DNA of 64,000 bases from Coturnix japonica (Eukaryota; Chordata; Aves; Galliformes; Phasianidae), in NCBI RefSeq assembly GCF_001577835.2, contig NC_029541.1:4786061-4850060 (forward strand), written 5' to 3'. Both the position numbers and the translations under genes were made by a program. The notes under the pieces are model-generated. The model saw nothing but the letters and a program-made list of their open reading frames with translations. It ran no database searches and was not told the DNA's origin. This document shows, in pieces, positions 1-10,345 of this stretch (its first letter is position 1; the number at the start of each line of letters is the position of its first letter).

Positions 1-1501
1 TGGATTGAAGCCCAAGGAGAATGTCAGGAGCACAGTGCCTGATGTTCCTCCTCCCCAGAGAATCAATGCTGGCAGCCTGGCCAGCCTTTGCTGCCCATCA
101 TTGTCTGCCCCTTTTTATTTGCCCACATCAACATGTGGATTGAGCTGCCATCATGTACAGAACAGTAATTTGCAGGACCTGAATGAGAAAACACATGATG
201 CCTGATGCTCTCAGTACGTACTGATTTTTCAGCCCATTGAAAGATTTGTAGAGGGTCTCGTCATTCCATTCATAAGTTGTGATCTCATTGTTGGACATCC
301 CAGCGAAGGCATAGATCAGATGGTCACAGAGGCATGGGTCGATGTTGTCTGGCATGTATTTTCCCAGGCCAGGCCTGTACTGAGCCCAGTTGGTGAAATA
401 ACATGACAGCACATAGGCAGAGCCTGCAGAGAAATTGAGGAGGTGGAGTCAGGGGAAAAGAGAGTAAATGGAAGATGCTGATGGCCTGTTATCTATGCTG
501 ACCAGGTAATGAGCTGCATGAGATCTCCTGTAACAACCTTTCATGCCACTCAGTGCAGCCAACACTGCCCCGGGCTGCACTGGTTTTAAATTACAACATA
601 AATGAAATCTGATCAGAAGTGTTTGGGCAATGTTTGCTTGGGAGTAAGGATTTCAAAGAAAGTGATGTAAGACTGGTAATCCTTCTGGGAACTTCCTCCC
701 TAAGGTCAATGATGCATTTCCTTCTTCCTTCTTTGTTTGTACCCTGAAACTCATGATTCAGGGTGGTTGTGGCTGCTGTGTCTCTTTCTCAAACTGAGTC
801 TTTCTCCCTTTGTTGAGGAAAAACAGACCTAAAACAGATCTCCAGTGAAGTGCCTGGGTGGAGGAAGGATGTTGGTATATCTAATGTGCTCCATGCCTGC
901 CTTGATTGTGTGTGCCCATGCTCAAAAGCATTTAGCGAGTTGTTTTGTGGTGGGAAGCACGTACCTATTTGGGCGTTCAGCAGGAGGGCCAGACCTTTGA
1001 AGAACAAAGTAAAGTATTAGTCTTTGAAATAAACATCAGTGCTGGAAGAAGAAGAAGTCATTTGATCATTTGATAGGTACATTGTTGTACAAACAATAAA
1101 ATTGCTCTGTGCCAACTTTTTCAGTTAGTATGAACCCAACAGAAGCTCAATCTGAGGTCACAATTCATTCACAGGCAAATATGGACAGTAATAGCTCTGT
1201 TAGCATGGCAGTTCTCATCCTTAGAGAGTTATGTTTTGGTTCTTTGGTTAAAGAAATCAATTAAGTAAAGAAATTGCATATATAAGGAAGAAGAAAACAC
1301 CAAAGCACTCCTGCATATAAACAGCCTGAATATGTGGAAGTGATTTTCCTTTGACTAAACAGAAAATGCAACATCTTGAATTCCATAGAACCTCTCCTCT
1401 GTCACCCAGTATTGAAGTGAGAGAGCTGCAGTGTTTGTCATAAAGGCAGAGAAGTAAGTTTAGAAGCAGGACTTACCTGTAAGCAAAATGAGCTTGGCCA
1501 T
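1..1501 (-). CDS. CHIA: Acidic chitinase-like gene, left tandem copy, partial (exons 1-3)
   Basis: This is the 5' part of a secreted glycoside hydrolase family 18 chitinase on the minus strand. Exon 1 (1477-1501, 25 bp) encodes MAKLILLTG. Exon 2 (965-994, 30 bp) completes the signal peptide with [11 protein letters not shown]. Exon 3 (222-423, 202 bp) starts the mature enzyme with [18 protein letters not shown] and holds [18 protein letters not shown], the first strands of the TIM barrel. The 25/30/202-bp exon sizes and phases are those I know for vertebrate chitinases, and every junction has GT/AG sites. No stop or shift is visible in these exons, so the copy may be functional. The catalytic exon would lie off the left edge and cannot be judged. 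The family hydrolyses chitin in stomach or airway secretions. Sequence resembles acidic chitinase more than chitotriosidase. Introns 1 and 2 are several hundred bases longer than in the right copy. Confidence 0.85.
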
Positions 1502-1539
1502 CTTGGACCAGAACTGATTTAGTGCAGACCATTTCTCAC

Positions 1540-1546
1540 TTTTATA
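1540..1546 (-). promoter_or_regulatory. TATA box of left chitinase copy
   Basis: The minus strand reads CATATAAAAG with the TATA core 39 bases upstream of the start codon, which implies a very short 5' leader of roughly 10 bases. The same motif at the same distance stands before the right copy, so the promoter was duplicated with the gene. Confidence 0.7.
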
Positions 1547-1955
1547 TGCTCTTCTCCTTTCATGCAAGTCTTGCGTCAACAAAGATGCCCAAACATTGCA
1601 CAAGCTGGTAAAGATCAACATCAAAGGAAAATAATAGAAATACAATTGGCTGTAACACTCTATTTGGAAAAAAAACAGTATTATCACACCCTGCCATTTT
1701 GTGTTTCTGCCTGAGCAGTGGAAGAACAAGATTAGGTGACTTTTCTTAGAAATTCTCTTTACTGTGACAGACTTTGTGTCAATATTGGTGATTACGCTGG
1801 ACTAGATGTCTGAAGTGTTCAACCTTGCGTTGCCATTGTGTCTGCCCAGAGGTGGCAGGTGCTGCCAAATCAAGGTGCTTTACAAGGGTTCGGTCTCCTT
1901 GGCTGGGGGTCAGAGAGGTGAGACTGAGCAGAGCTTGACCTACAGCAGACTCAGG

Positions 1956-3130
1956 AGCTCACTGCTGTTGGCAAGTGATTGGTTGGGATCCAGGTGACTT
2001 TTTTGTTCTGACTTCTCTGCTGCACATACCACTTGCTCTGCACTGAGTCATGGCTTTATTTATGTGAAGATGATGTGAAGGTGAATTTCAAGGTAGTTGC
2101 TAAGACTTGCTGGAATGGGAGCCTTGAAAATGCCCACAGTGTAGCTCATGTCACGTACTTGTTCTGAAACTACTGAAGTGCCATAAAGGCTCATTAGGCT
2201 GTAGATCCACATCTATGTGGTATGGAGGAATGAGATGAGAAATGGTGGATGGCTGAGGTGGTTTGCCAGGGTCAGGTATGGCACTGGCACAGCTTCACAC
2301 CCACTTGGAGATGTTTCTAACAGGTGACTGCCAGCCAACTCTCTAACGAGCGCTGTATTCCAGGGAGACCTTTTCCATGTCATCCCTGTTAACTCTGGTG
2401 TACCCAAGGCAGCGCTTTGGATGTGTTTTGTTCTACCTGCCCTTGCTACTGAGATTAGACAGGTCAGTGTGGAAGGCTCAACTGGGGAGAACTGTAAAGG
2501 TCAGTGAATTGGAACCATATCTTTTGGATAACCCTGTCCTGACCCTTATCTGGATAGAGAGGCATAAGCACTGATCTCCTGATACAGGTTTGAGCTTCTA
2601 AAAATAGGTTTATTTCTAATGAAGGTAAGGACAAAAAGCCAGAGCAGCTGATAATCTCAGGAGATGGATGTGTTTCGAGGAATTTTTTCCATTTCTGTCT
2701 ATTGGGGGCAGCTGTAATGATAGCCAATAGTGCTGAGGTGCAATGAGGGCTGACATGCCCTTGGATGTAAGGCCCCCAGTGGGGACTTGCTGCAGCATTT
2801 CAGTTCTGCCTCTCAGGGAGAGCTGATGTGATGTGTGGAGCTGAAGTGCTGCACTCTCTGGGCTTCTGGAGAGTCAGGCTCGTGATTGTTGGTGCCACCT
2901 TGCTCTGAGTGCTCTCCTATGGCACAGCATGATCTGCCCTGTACCCTCTTTCTGTTGTTTTTTTCCCCTCTGACTGACTGCCGCAGTAGGAAAGTAAGAA
3001 AGTCCTGTAATATGCCTGTCTAGGACTATTGAAGTGCCACTTCTGTATTTGGGCCCTACTCTAGGCATGGATGTAAGTACTGAGAGAGAACCAATATCAC
3101 GAGCAAGATGAGTCAGAGCAGCATGCATTT
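1956..3130. other. Spacer between the two chitinase copies
   Basis: This lies between the duplicated upstream region of the left copy and the 3' end of the right copy. I see no gene, RNA or recognisable repeat; the short open frames have no familiar motifs. Confidence 0.5.
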
Positions 3131-3147
3131 TTGCTTTAGCAGAACAC

Positions 3148-3153
3148 TTTATT
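3148..3153 (-). terminator. Poly(A) signal of right chitinase copy
   Basis: AATAAA on the minus strand, 70 bases after the TGA that ends the degraded chitin-binding exon. Its position fits a short chitinase 3' UTR. Confidence 0.6.
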
Positions 3154-3222
3154 TATCATTATTTTTCCATGGGATTAGATCAAGGGGATGTGTTTGCTGT
3201 AACAGAATTGATATCTTCATGC

Positions 3223-6200
3223 TCAGTTGCAGCAGAAGCAGCTGGTTTCATTCATGAGCTCTGCCTGGCAGTTCAGCAAATAATTTTTGATGTATTTCAA
3301 GTATTGGTAGAAGCTGCTCTTGTTGAATAAGTCTGGATCACTTTATCAGCACAAAATCTGCTCCCATTGGAATTACTACTCTAGTACTTGCTCACAAAAC
3401 CATTTCCACTTCTGCTCCTGGTGTTAGGAGCTGCAGGTACTTGAGGACTGGGTTGCTAATAGGTCAGACAGCCTGAAAGGAAATCGGAAAGACATTTTCA
3501 GAGAATCACAGAATCATGCAGTCATGAAATGGTAGAATGGCTTGTGTTTAAGGGAACTTGAAGACTGTCTAGTTCTCAGCTCCTTGCTGTGGGCAGGTTA
3601 CCATTAGTCAAGATTCCCAGCACCCCATCCAGCCTGTACTCGAGCTCCTTGAGGGACAGGGCATCCACAGCTTCTCTGGGCAAACTTTTCCAATGCCTCA
3701 CCACCCTCTGAGTAAAGAATTTCCTTCTGACATCTAATCTAAATCTCCATTTTCTTAGCTTAAAAACTGTTGCCCCTTGTCCTTTCACCATCCAAGCTGC
3801 AAGCACACACTTTTGGCTCACATCAAGCTATTCACTGTCATAACCCACAAATCCTTCACCTCAGGGCTGCTCTTAATTAATTCTTCCTTTTTGTTTGCCT
3901 TTTGTGAATGTATATTTACAATAAGCATCCCTAACTTCCCTCTTTTCATGGTCTCCTGGTGCTACAAGCACAACTATTTGTTGCTGAAATTATTTTAACA
4001 AGCTGCATACTATTGAGGTTACTCACTGCTGCTTTGCTGTCCAAGAGCGTTCTTCAGGGTGGTAATCAGGGGATATTTGCCCTGTTTACAGAAAGTGCCA
4101 GTGAAGTCATCCATATCAAGGGACCAAACCATAGCACCACCATAGTTGTTCTTCTTCAGCCAGTCAGTCTGTGTAATGCCAGGAGAGAAATGACCATTAG
4201 TCCCAGGATGTGCTACTGCAGAAGGGCTTTTGTGCTGTCATTAGTACAGCTGTGCTTCCCAACAACTGTACCTTGATGTTGAAGCTCTTGATGTTGTCAT
4301 AGCCAACCCATTCAGTGCTCTTGTAGGCATAGGGCACATCCTGGGGAGCATCCCAAGCCTGAAAGTAAGAGCTCCAGAGGTCAACAGGAAATGATGCCAC
4401 GAGTTCTAAGGAGGAAAGGGCAGGAAGAGGGAACTTAGTAACTGTCCCATAGAAATGGGTGGCTGGAATATTCCATGAATCTGTGGGATAAAATTCTTTT
4501 TTAGGTAGTTTGAAGTAGTTTGAAGTGTGTTTCTGTTCCTGGCTATAGCATAAATATCAGTGAATGGCGAACACACATACCTACGATAAAGTACAGCCAG
4601 AAACACGCCAGCTCCAATTGGTTAAGGGCCCAGCTGGGCCCAGTGGCGGATGTTTCGGGTGCCCCAAAGCACGCAGTGTAATGGAATGAGGATCCTTGAG
4701 GATGAAGCTATGTCCGTAGGTTGGGAACCCAACCAGGAGTTTCTCAGCTGGAGCACCATTGCTCTTCCAATAGTTCATGGCATAATCCTAAAGAAACAAA
4801 ACAGATCTTAGTTCATTCTGTGTTGCAGTTTGTCGGCTGAAGGATGAATTCTTAATTTCTCACTGGCTGAGCAACTATGGTAGTCTCTGAGACAGACTCT
4901 CATATTGTACTTACAACACTGAGGTAGGCATTATTGCCACTGTACAGAGGGCTGTTCTCCCCAGTTTGTCCATCCCAAGAGCCATGGAAATCATAAGTCA
5001 TCACATGGAAGTAGTCCAGGTACCTGTGAGAAAGGTTCCTGTGTCTGCACTCTGGCCAGTCAGTCACCTGGACCCAACTGTTACTGCAGATCCGGCCATT
5101 TACCCCCACAACAAACCCTCCACCAGGAAGAGTGCTGGAGAAATCTCTTGAAGGAAGTTCTAGGAAGCGTGCCAGAGAGTTTGCTACTCACTTTCCAAGC
5201 TCAGCAATCTGGTAGCCAGCCTGAATGTTGGAAAGTCCTGCAGCAACAGCAGCAGTGATCATGAGACGGGCTGTTCACCTGCTGGCTTCCTGCTCAAAGG
5301 CAGCCAGCATTTCCTGCAGGATACCAACAAACAGCTCAGTGTGAGCCTCTGACCCCATGGAGGGTTTGTTCAAAGCCTTTTGTTGTGTCCTACCTGAACA
5401 AGGACAGTGAAGAGACCTTTGTCCTGAGCAGGGCTGCCCCTTGTTCCAGGGTATTCCCAGTCAATGTCCAGCCCATCAAACTGGTACTGGCGCAGGAATT
5501 TGATGACAGAGTTGATGAAGGTCTGACGTTCTCAGGAGTGGAAACCATTGTGGAGAACCTAGGGAAGAAGAGAAGGGCAGAATTGGGGCTTGGTTGGTGC
5601 CTCTTTCCCCTTCACCTCCCTTTCCAGTGTGTTGTTATGGGAAATGGGTGGTTTGAACTTACTTGGCTGTCCCAAAATTCCATCCTCCAATTGCCAGGAG
5701 GGTCTTGAGGTTTCCATTCCTGCAAAGGGAGGAACAGAAACACGTTTCAGTCCAAATATTGTCTTAGTATTGCTGTTTATGAAGCACAGTGCTCTTGCTT
5801 TTCTGGAAAGTGGCTGTTGCAGCTGCATTTGTAGCTGTGATGTGGATTGAAGCCCAAGGAGAATGTCAGGAGCACAGTGCCTGATGTTCCTCCTCCCCAG
5901 AGAATCAATGCTGGCAGCCTGGCCAGCCTTTGCTGCCATCACTGTCTCCCATTCTCCTCAGCACCCCCACCACTCATGCAGGGTATGGATGCTCTGTAAT
6001 GGGCAGGTCCTGAACAAGTGTACAAATGTTGCCTGATGCTCTCAGTACGTACTGATTTTTCAGCCCATTGAAGGATTTGTAGAGGGTCTCATCATTCCAC
6101 TCAATGGTTGTGATCTCATTGTTGGACATCCCAGCGAAGGCATAGATCAGATGGTCACAGAGGCATGGGTCGATGTTGTCGACTGTAAAGCGCCCTGAGC

Positions 6201-6556
6201 CAGGCCTGTACTGAGCCCAGTTGGTGAAATAGCATGACAGCACATAGGCAGAGCCTGCAGAGAATTAGAGATGTTGTAGTTCTGATGTGCTGCATGCCTG
6301 CCTTGAATGTGTGTGCCCATGCTCAAAGTGTTTAGTGAGTTGTTTTGTGGTGGGAAGCACGTACCTATTTGGGCGTTCAGCAGGAGGGCCAGACCTGTTT
6401 AGAAGTGAAGAAAACATAAGGGATTAGTATTTGTATTTGCAAACTCAAAGCTCTACTGCAGGGACTGACCCCAGTGTAAGCATGAGAGAGCCATGGTGCT
6501 CATAAGGGCAGAGTTTTGAAGCAGGACTTACCGGTAAGCAAAATGAGCTTGGCCAT
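3223..6556 (-). pseudogene. CHIA: Acidic chitinase-like gene, right tandem copy, frame-broken
   Basis: A full chitinase gene skeleton on the minus strand. Exons: 6532-6556, 6365-6394, 6053-6254, 5663-5719 (LKTLLAIGGWNFGTA), 5394-5558, 5192-5313, 4915-5023 (YLDYFHVMTYDFHGSWDG), about 4581-4787 (DYAMNYWKSNGAPAEKL), 4272-4405 (VGYDNIKSFNIK), 4027-4168 (TDWLKKNNYGGAMVWSLD) and a chitin-binding type 2 exon ending at 3223. The catalytic motif DGLDIDWE is readable in exon 5. The frame is broken: exon 5 is 165 instead of 166 bp because one C is missing after GAGAAC; exon 6 is 3 bp short with an in-frame TGA after EASR; exons 8 and 9 shift frame; the chitin-binding exon is shifted and one expected cysteine is tyrosine (YQYLKY). 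Splice sites, TATA box and poly(A) signal remain, so decay may be recent, or some losses may be assembly errors because several are homopolymer shortenings. Intron 10 contains a CR1. Confidence 0.82.
3495..3850 (-). mobile_element. CR1 LINE 3' fragment in chitinase intron 10
   Basis: The plus strand starts with the reverse of the CR1 tail (AGAATCACAGAATCAT). The minus strand encodes the end of the CR1 reverse-transcriptase ORF, with HWKSLPREAVDALSLKE and RKFFTQRVVRHW recognisable. It is 5'-truncated, as CR1 copies usually are, lies in the same direction as the host gene, and is diverged. Confidence 0.88.
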
Positions 6557-6885
6557 CTTTGACCCAAACTAGCCTGGTGCAGACCGTTTCTCTCTTTTAT
6601 ATGCTCCTCTCACTTCTTGCAAGTCTTGTGTCAACAAAGATGCTGAAACATTATTGGACATTACATAAGATTAGATTGCCTTTCTTAGAAATTTTCTTTA
6701 CCACGACAGACTTTGTGTCGATATCAGTGATTACGCAGTGGATGTCTGTTCAACCTCGTACTGACATTGTGTCTGCCCAGAGGTGGCAGGTGCTACCAAA
6801 CCAAGGTGCTTTACAAGGGTTTGGTCTCCTTGGCTGGGGGTCAGTGAGACAAAACTGGGTTGGGCTTGGAGGACTCAGGAGCACC
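5843..6885. repeat. Tandem segmental duplication, right unit (partner 1-1955)
   Basis: Matches the left unit through intron 3, exons 1-3, the promoter and upstream sequence. Introns 1 and 2 are 137 and 110 bases here, against 482 and 541 in the left unit, so one copy gained or the other lost several hundred bases. Confidence 0.85.
6595..6601 (-). promoter_or_regulatory. TATA box of right chitinase copy
   Basis: TATAAAA on the minus strand, 39 bases upstream of the start codon at 6556, matching the left copy in sequence and spacing. It is intact although the coding frame downstream is not. Confidence 0.65.
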
Positions 6886-9750
6886 TTCAATGGTGAGTGT
6901 GCGGCTGGCCTGAAAAGTGAATGTTTGATGGTGCCTTGCTGGGATAATTTCCTTTCAGGAGAAACATTATTTCTTGGAGGCCACACACTTAAAATGCCCA
7001 GGGACAGTGCGTTATTCAGGACATATTCATATGACTTTACCTTTGTCGTAGAGGACTTTAGATCACCATGTGAGTAAACAGTCACTGCTAAGTTCTGTAT
7101 CCAGCCTTTTTTCTCTTCAACTGCCATTAAGTTCCTGTCTCTGGAGTCAGCATGTAGTTTTAAGTATAGAGATTGTCCTCTCCTGGTTTACAGGAATCTT
7201 GGCAAGTTAGAGCCTTGGTACCATCAGCAATTAATCTGTCCAACAGTAGGTGTCAATGTTGCTTGCTCTTCCCAGGTATATAGGAACTTTTTTGCTGTGG
7301 AGCAAGCCCTGGTTTTCACAGTGCCATGACATAAAACAAAGCAGTCACACTGGATCATTCATTTCAGTGATAAATGTTACAGCATTCATTACAGCAGTTC
7401 AGCAGGTTCTCCAAAGAACTGCCTGTTTTTGCTCACAGCTTTATATACTTGATAAGCATTCTATCATGAAGATCAGAGCAATTTTATCTACTTCTTCCTA
7501 GAAAACTACATCTAAACAAAGTCATCTCCTTCCCAGACACAGTAAGTAGCTTCAGATTCCTACCCAGGGGTTGGTCCACTTGGAATTCAGCTCTGGAGCC
7601 TATAAAGAGGAATGTGCTTCCTGATGCCAGTGCATGTCAATGACCTATACCTTGGCCCTGCCTCTGCTGTGCCATGTCAAATATCAAAGTTTTGGGAGTG
7701 GCAGAACAAAAATCAACAACCAGTGTGTGCAAAAGTGCTTAAAATAAGAAGTAACGCCTTGTTTTCACTTTGCTGAAAGTGAGGGAGATTTAGTTCTATG
7801 ATTAGGGCAGCTTAACTCGGCGCTGTTTTTATTTCTTAGAAGGTCTTAGCTTTTACCTTGCTATCTTGGCAAAAGTCTCCTTGCTTAATGTGGTCTATAA
7901 TCTAAGATAGGGATATCAGTGCATCACTGATTACTCCAATGAGTTGTGTTACGTCCAATACCCAGTCCAAGAGGCGTTTGGAGATACCTGATCTCCTTTC
8001 TTGCTTTGGTTTCTGCTTTAGATAGAGTCTAATCACTTTGGACTCTAATGGGATTAAGATGGAGTAGGGCTATGGGCAGATGCCAACCATTCCCTGGCAC
8101 TGCAGGGGAAATTCCTCCCTTCTGCATGTACGTTCCCAGAAATATAACCCTGACTCAGTCTGATTACAAAATGCTGCAGCCATTTCCCCAGCTACTTCTA
8201 CACAGAGTCATAGTTTATCCACCTTTTGTCCCTGTGTATGTTTTATTAGGACCTTGAGGAGTCCATTTATATTGCAATCGGGCATTATATATTTTCTCCT
8301 TATATTACAGCTTTTATCTTTCCTTTCTGTCTGTTGACACCAAACAGCTATAATTAGGCACTCTTAACACACCCTTAGCTTCTCTGATGTTAGGAAACAC
8401 TCAAGCTTCATTTTTGCCAATCCTGTTCCTTAAATAAATGTTGACTCTGCACTGTGAGCATCTGCCTGATGTTCCCAGGTGGTCAGGACTGAGTTCACCA
8501 GCTCCCTGTGGTGGTGGTTAACCCCAGTGAATAACAGGGTGTTGTCTACATGCAGAGCTGGATCCTGCTGCCTATCTCTGTCTCTAAACATGAGTCCCAA
8601 GATCAGTTTTGTGTTCTGTCAGCCAGTAGGAGCAGGCTGTGAGCAGTGGGTGTAAGTGCATGTGATACAGACTCACAAGCTGCTAGTTTGCGTATAAATA
8701 TCTGTGCTCAGATGTAGGTGTGTGCAGGTGAGCAAAACACACTGCAAAAGGGTATGTGCATGAATGAATATGCACACGGATGTTATTTTAGCTATGGACA
8801 TATCACATGAAGAATGCTTTGTTTTAGCTATTCTGGTTTTTTCCCAGGAAGTTCCTTTTGCACTTGTTTTGCTCTGAACCCTTCACAGAAGGCTTTGCCC
8901 CCACAGCAGCATCCCATCTAATTACTTACTAAGCTCTTTTTCTGGTAGACGACATCTGCCCATTTCCAATTAATCCTTGCTCGCAAGCTCAATAACCTGA
9001 GCCATCTGTATAGGTAAGAGAGATAAGCTTGCCATTAAACATTTACAGGACATAACAACAGAGCATTGAAGCAACAGTTGCTGAGACAACCCGAGCTGAC
9101 TGGCGCTGTGGGTGTGCGGGGGGAGCTGATCCCCATCCTCCAACTGCCATCATGCAACTGAAGGAGAAAAACGTCTCAATGTCCCAGCGCAGGGTATGTG
9201 GGCCATCAGGCACCAGCAAAAGGGTGTTTGCTCCTCTCAGATTCATGAGTGTTTTTGCGACATTAGCATGATAAAGGCTTTTAAAATAATTCAATAGCAC
9301 TTCGGGCCCTAGAAATTCTAGCAACCAAATAGCCTTTAAATAAAACATTCCCTACTTAAGCAGCAGCTCGAACTGCCCTTTAACCTAAAGGCTTAAAACA
9401 GTTTGGAAGTCAGTCTGACCCCTTTATTCAGCTTTCTTGAAGGGGGCGAAATGTCTCCTTAATTCTAGACAGAGACATTATCTGTGTCCCTGCACTTCAT
9501 CAGATACTGTCCTTGTTTTGAAAGAACAGTTTTGTTTCAAAATACTGCCAGGATGGGGTTTATCTCACTGAGTGACTTTGTCCTTTTTCCCATTCAAGGT
9601 TTCAGTCTCTGGGGCAGCAAAGAGAACAGCTTTAGCCAATATATGTTTCCTGAACTAATGCCAACAGAGGGTGAGGTTTTGCCTGTAAACATTCATGAAA
9701 ACATTCACGAATCTCTGATTCTATGAAAACTGAGGGGCTGACCAGCATCC
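6886..9750. other. Gene-poor spacer upstream of the chitinases
   Basis: AT-richer than the rest of the window. I find no coding exon with a recognisable family, no tRNA-like or rRNA-like sequence and no clear repeat. All open frames are short and overlap on both strands. Confidence 0.5.
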
Positions 9751-10019
9751 CACTTTTTGTTTTATTTTTGTTGTAATGAAGGCAAAGCATTCACAGCCTT
9801 TTCAGAAACCTCAAAATATAGGGGCTGGATTGGCAGATATTTGCTTTTAGGAATGAAGAGTACGGGAGGCCACAAAAAGGGCAGCAGTCTCTCCTCTGCT
9901 CCCTCACAGCCAAGGAAAAACACCAGCAACAAAGGCAGAAAACCTATGAGCTGTGAAAGCCAACAGTATCCTGGGTGCATCCAACACAGTGCGGCCAGGA
10001 GAACAGAGGTGCTGTGCCG

Positions 10020-10345
10020 CACTGCGCCACGGGGCAGCGCCATAAACCCTCGTGGGCGCAGGACATTGCCATGTATATGCGTTCCTATTCAAGGACTCAT
10101 TAATATATGCTAATATTCCTCTAGGCATGCGTGATCTCATTTAGAGTGGTCGCATGCGTACTATTTTATCCCCACTTTTCCACTGTCAACTTCGTCACTG
10201 AGACTTTTGGCTGACCTTTAGCTGTTTTTCCCTGATCTGGCATATTTCCATTGCTTGTTAGGCAACTTCCAAAACAATATATGTGAAATCTGAGGAAAAT
10301 GTCCTTGCACCTGGTGAAATGCAAAGATAAGTAGTCTATTATGAC
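10020..10345 (+). mobile_element. Possible LTR-like fossil, family not identified
   Basis: A block whose composition differs from its surroundings: CpG-containing GCATGCGT twice about 25 bases apart, an ATAAACCC motif, and short AT-rich stretches. It reminds me of bird endogenous-retrovirus LTR sequence, but I cannot fix its ends or see a paired copy, a target duplication or any viral coding part. If it is an LTR it is an old solitary one. Confidence 0.22.

Larger units (their letters stand above)
1..1955. repeat. Tandem segmental duplication, left unit (partner 5843-6885)
   Basis: Exons 1-3, parts of the introns, the promoter and about 350-400 bases upstream of it are recognisably repeated at 5843-6885. 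Positions 1-95 are identical to 5843-5937. Exon 3 differs by several substitutions. The left unit has extra sequence in introns 1 and 2 and a block near 1590-1730 absent from the right unit. Similarity fades upstream of about 1955 and 6885. Confidence 0.85.

Noticed and set aside
5385-5850. Plus-strand frames across chitinase exons 4 and 5
   Set aside because: These are the complement of the chitinase exons on the minus strand, where the family motifs are readable.
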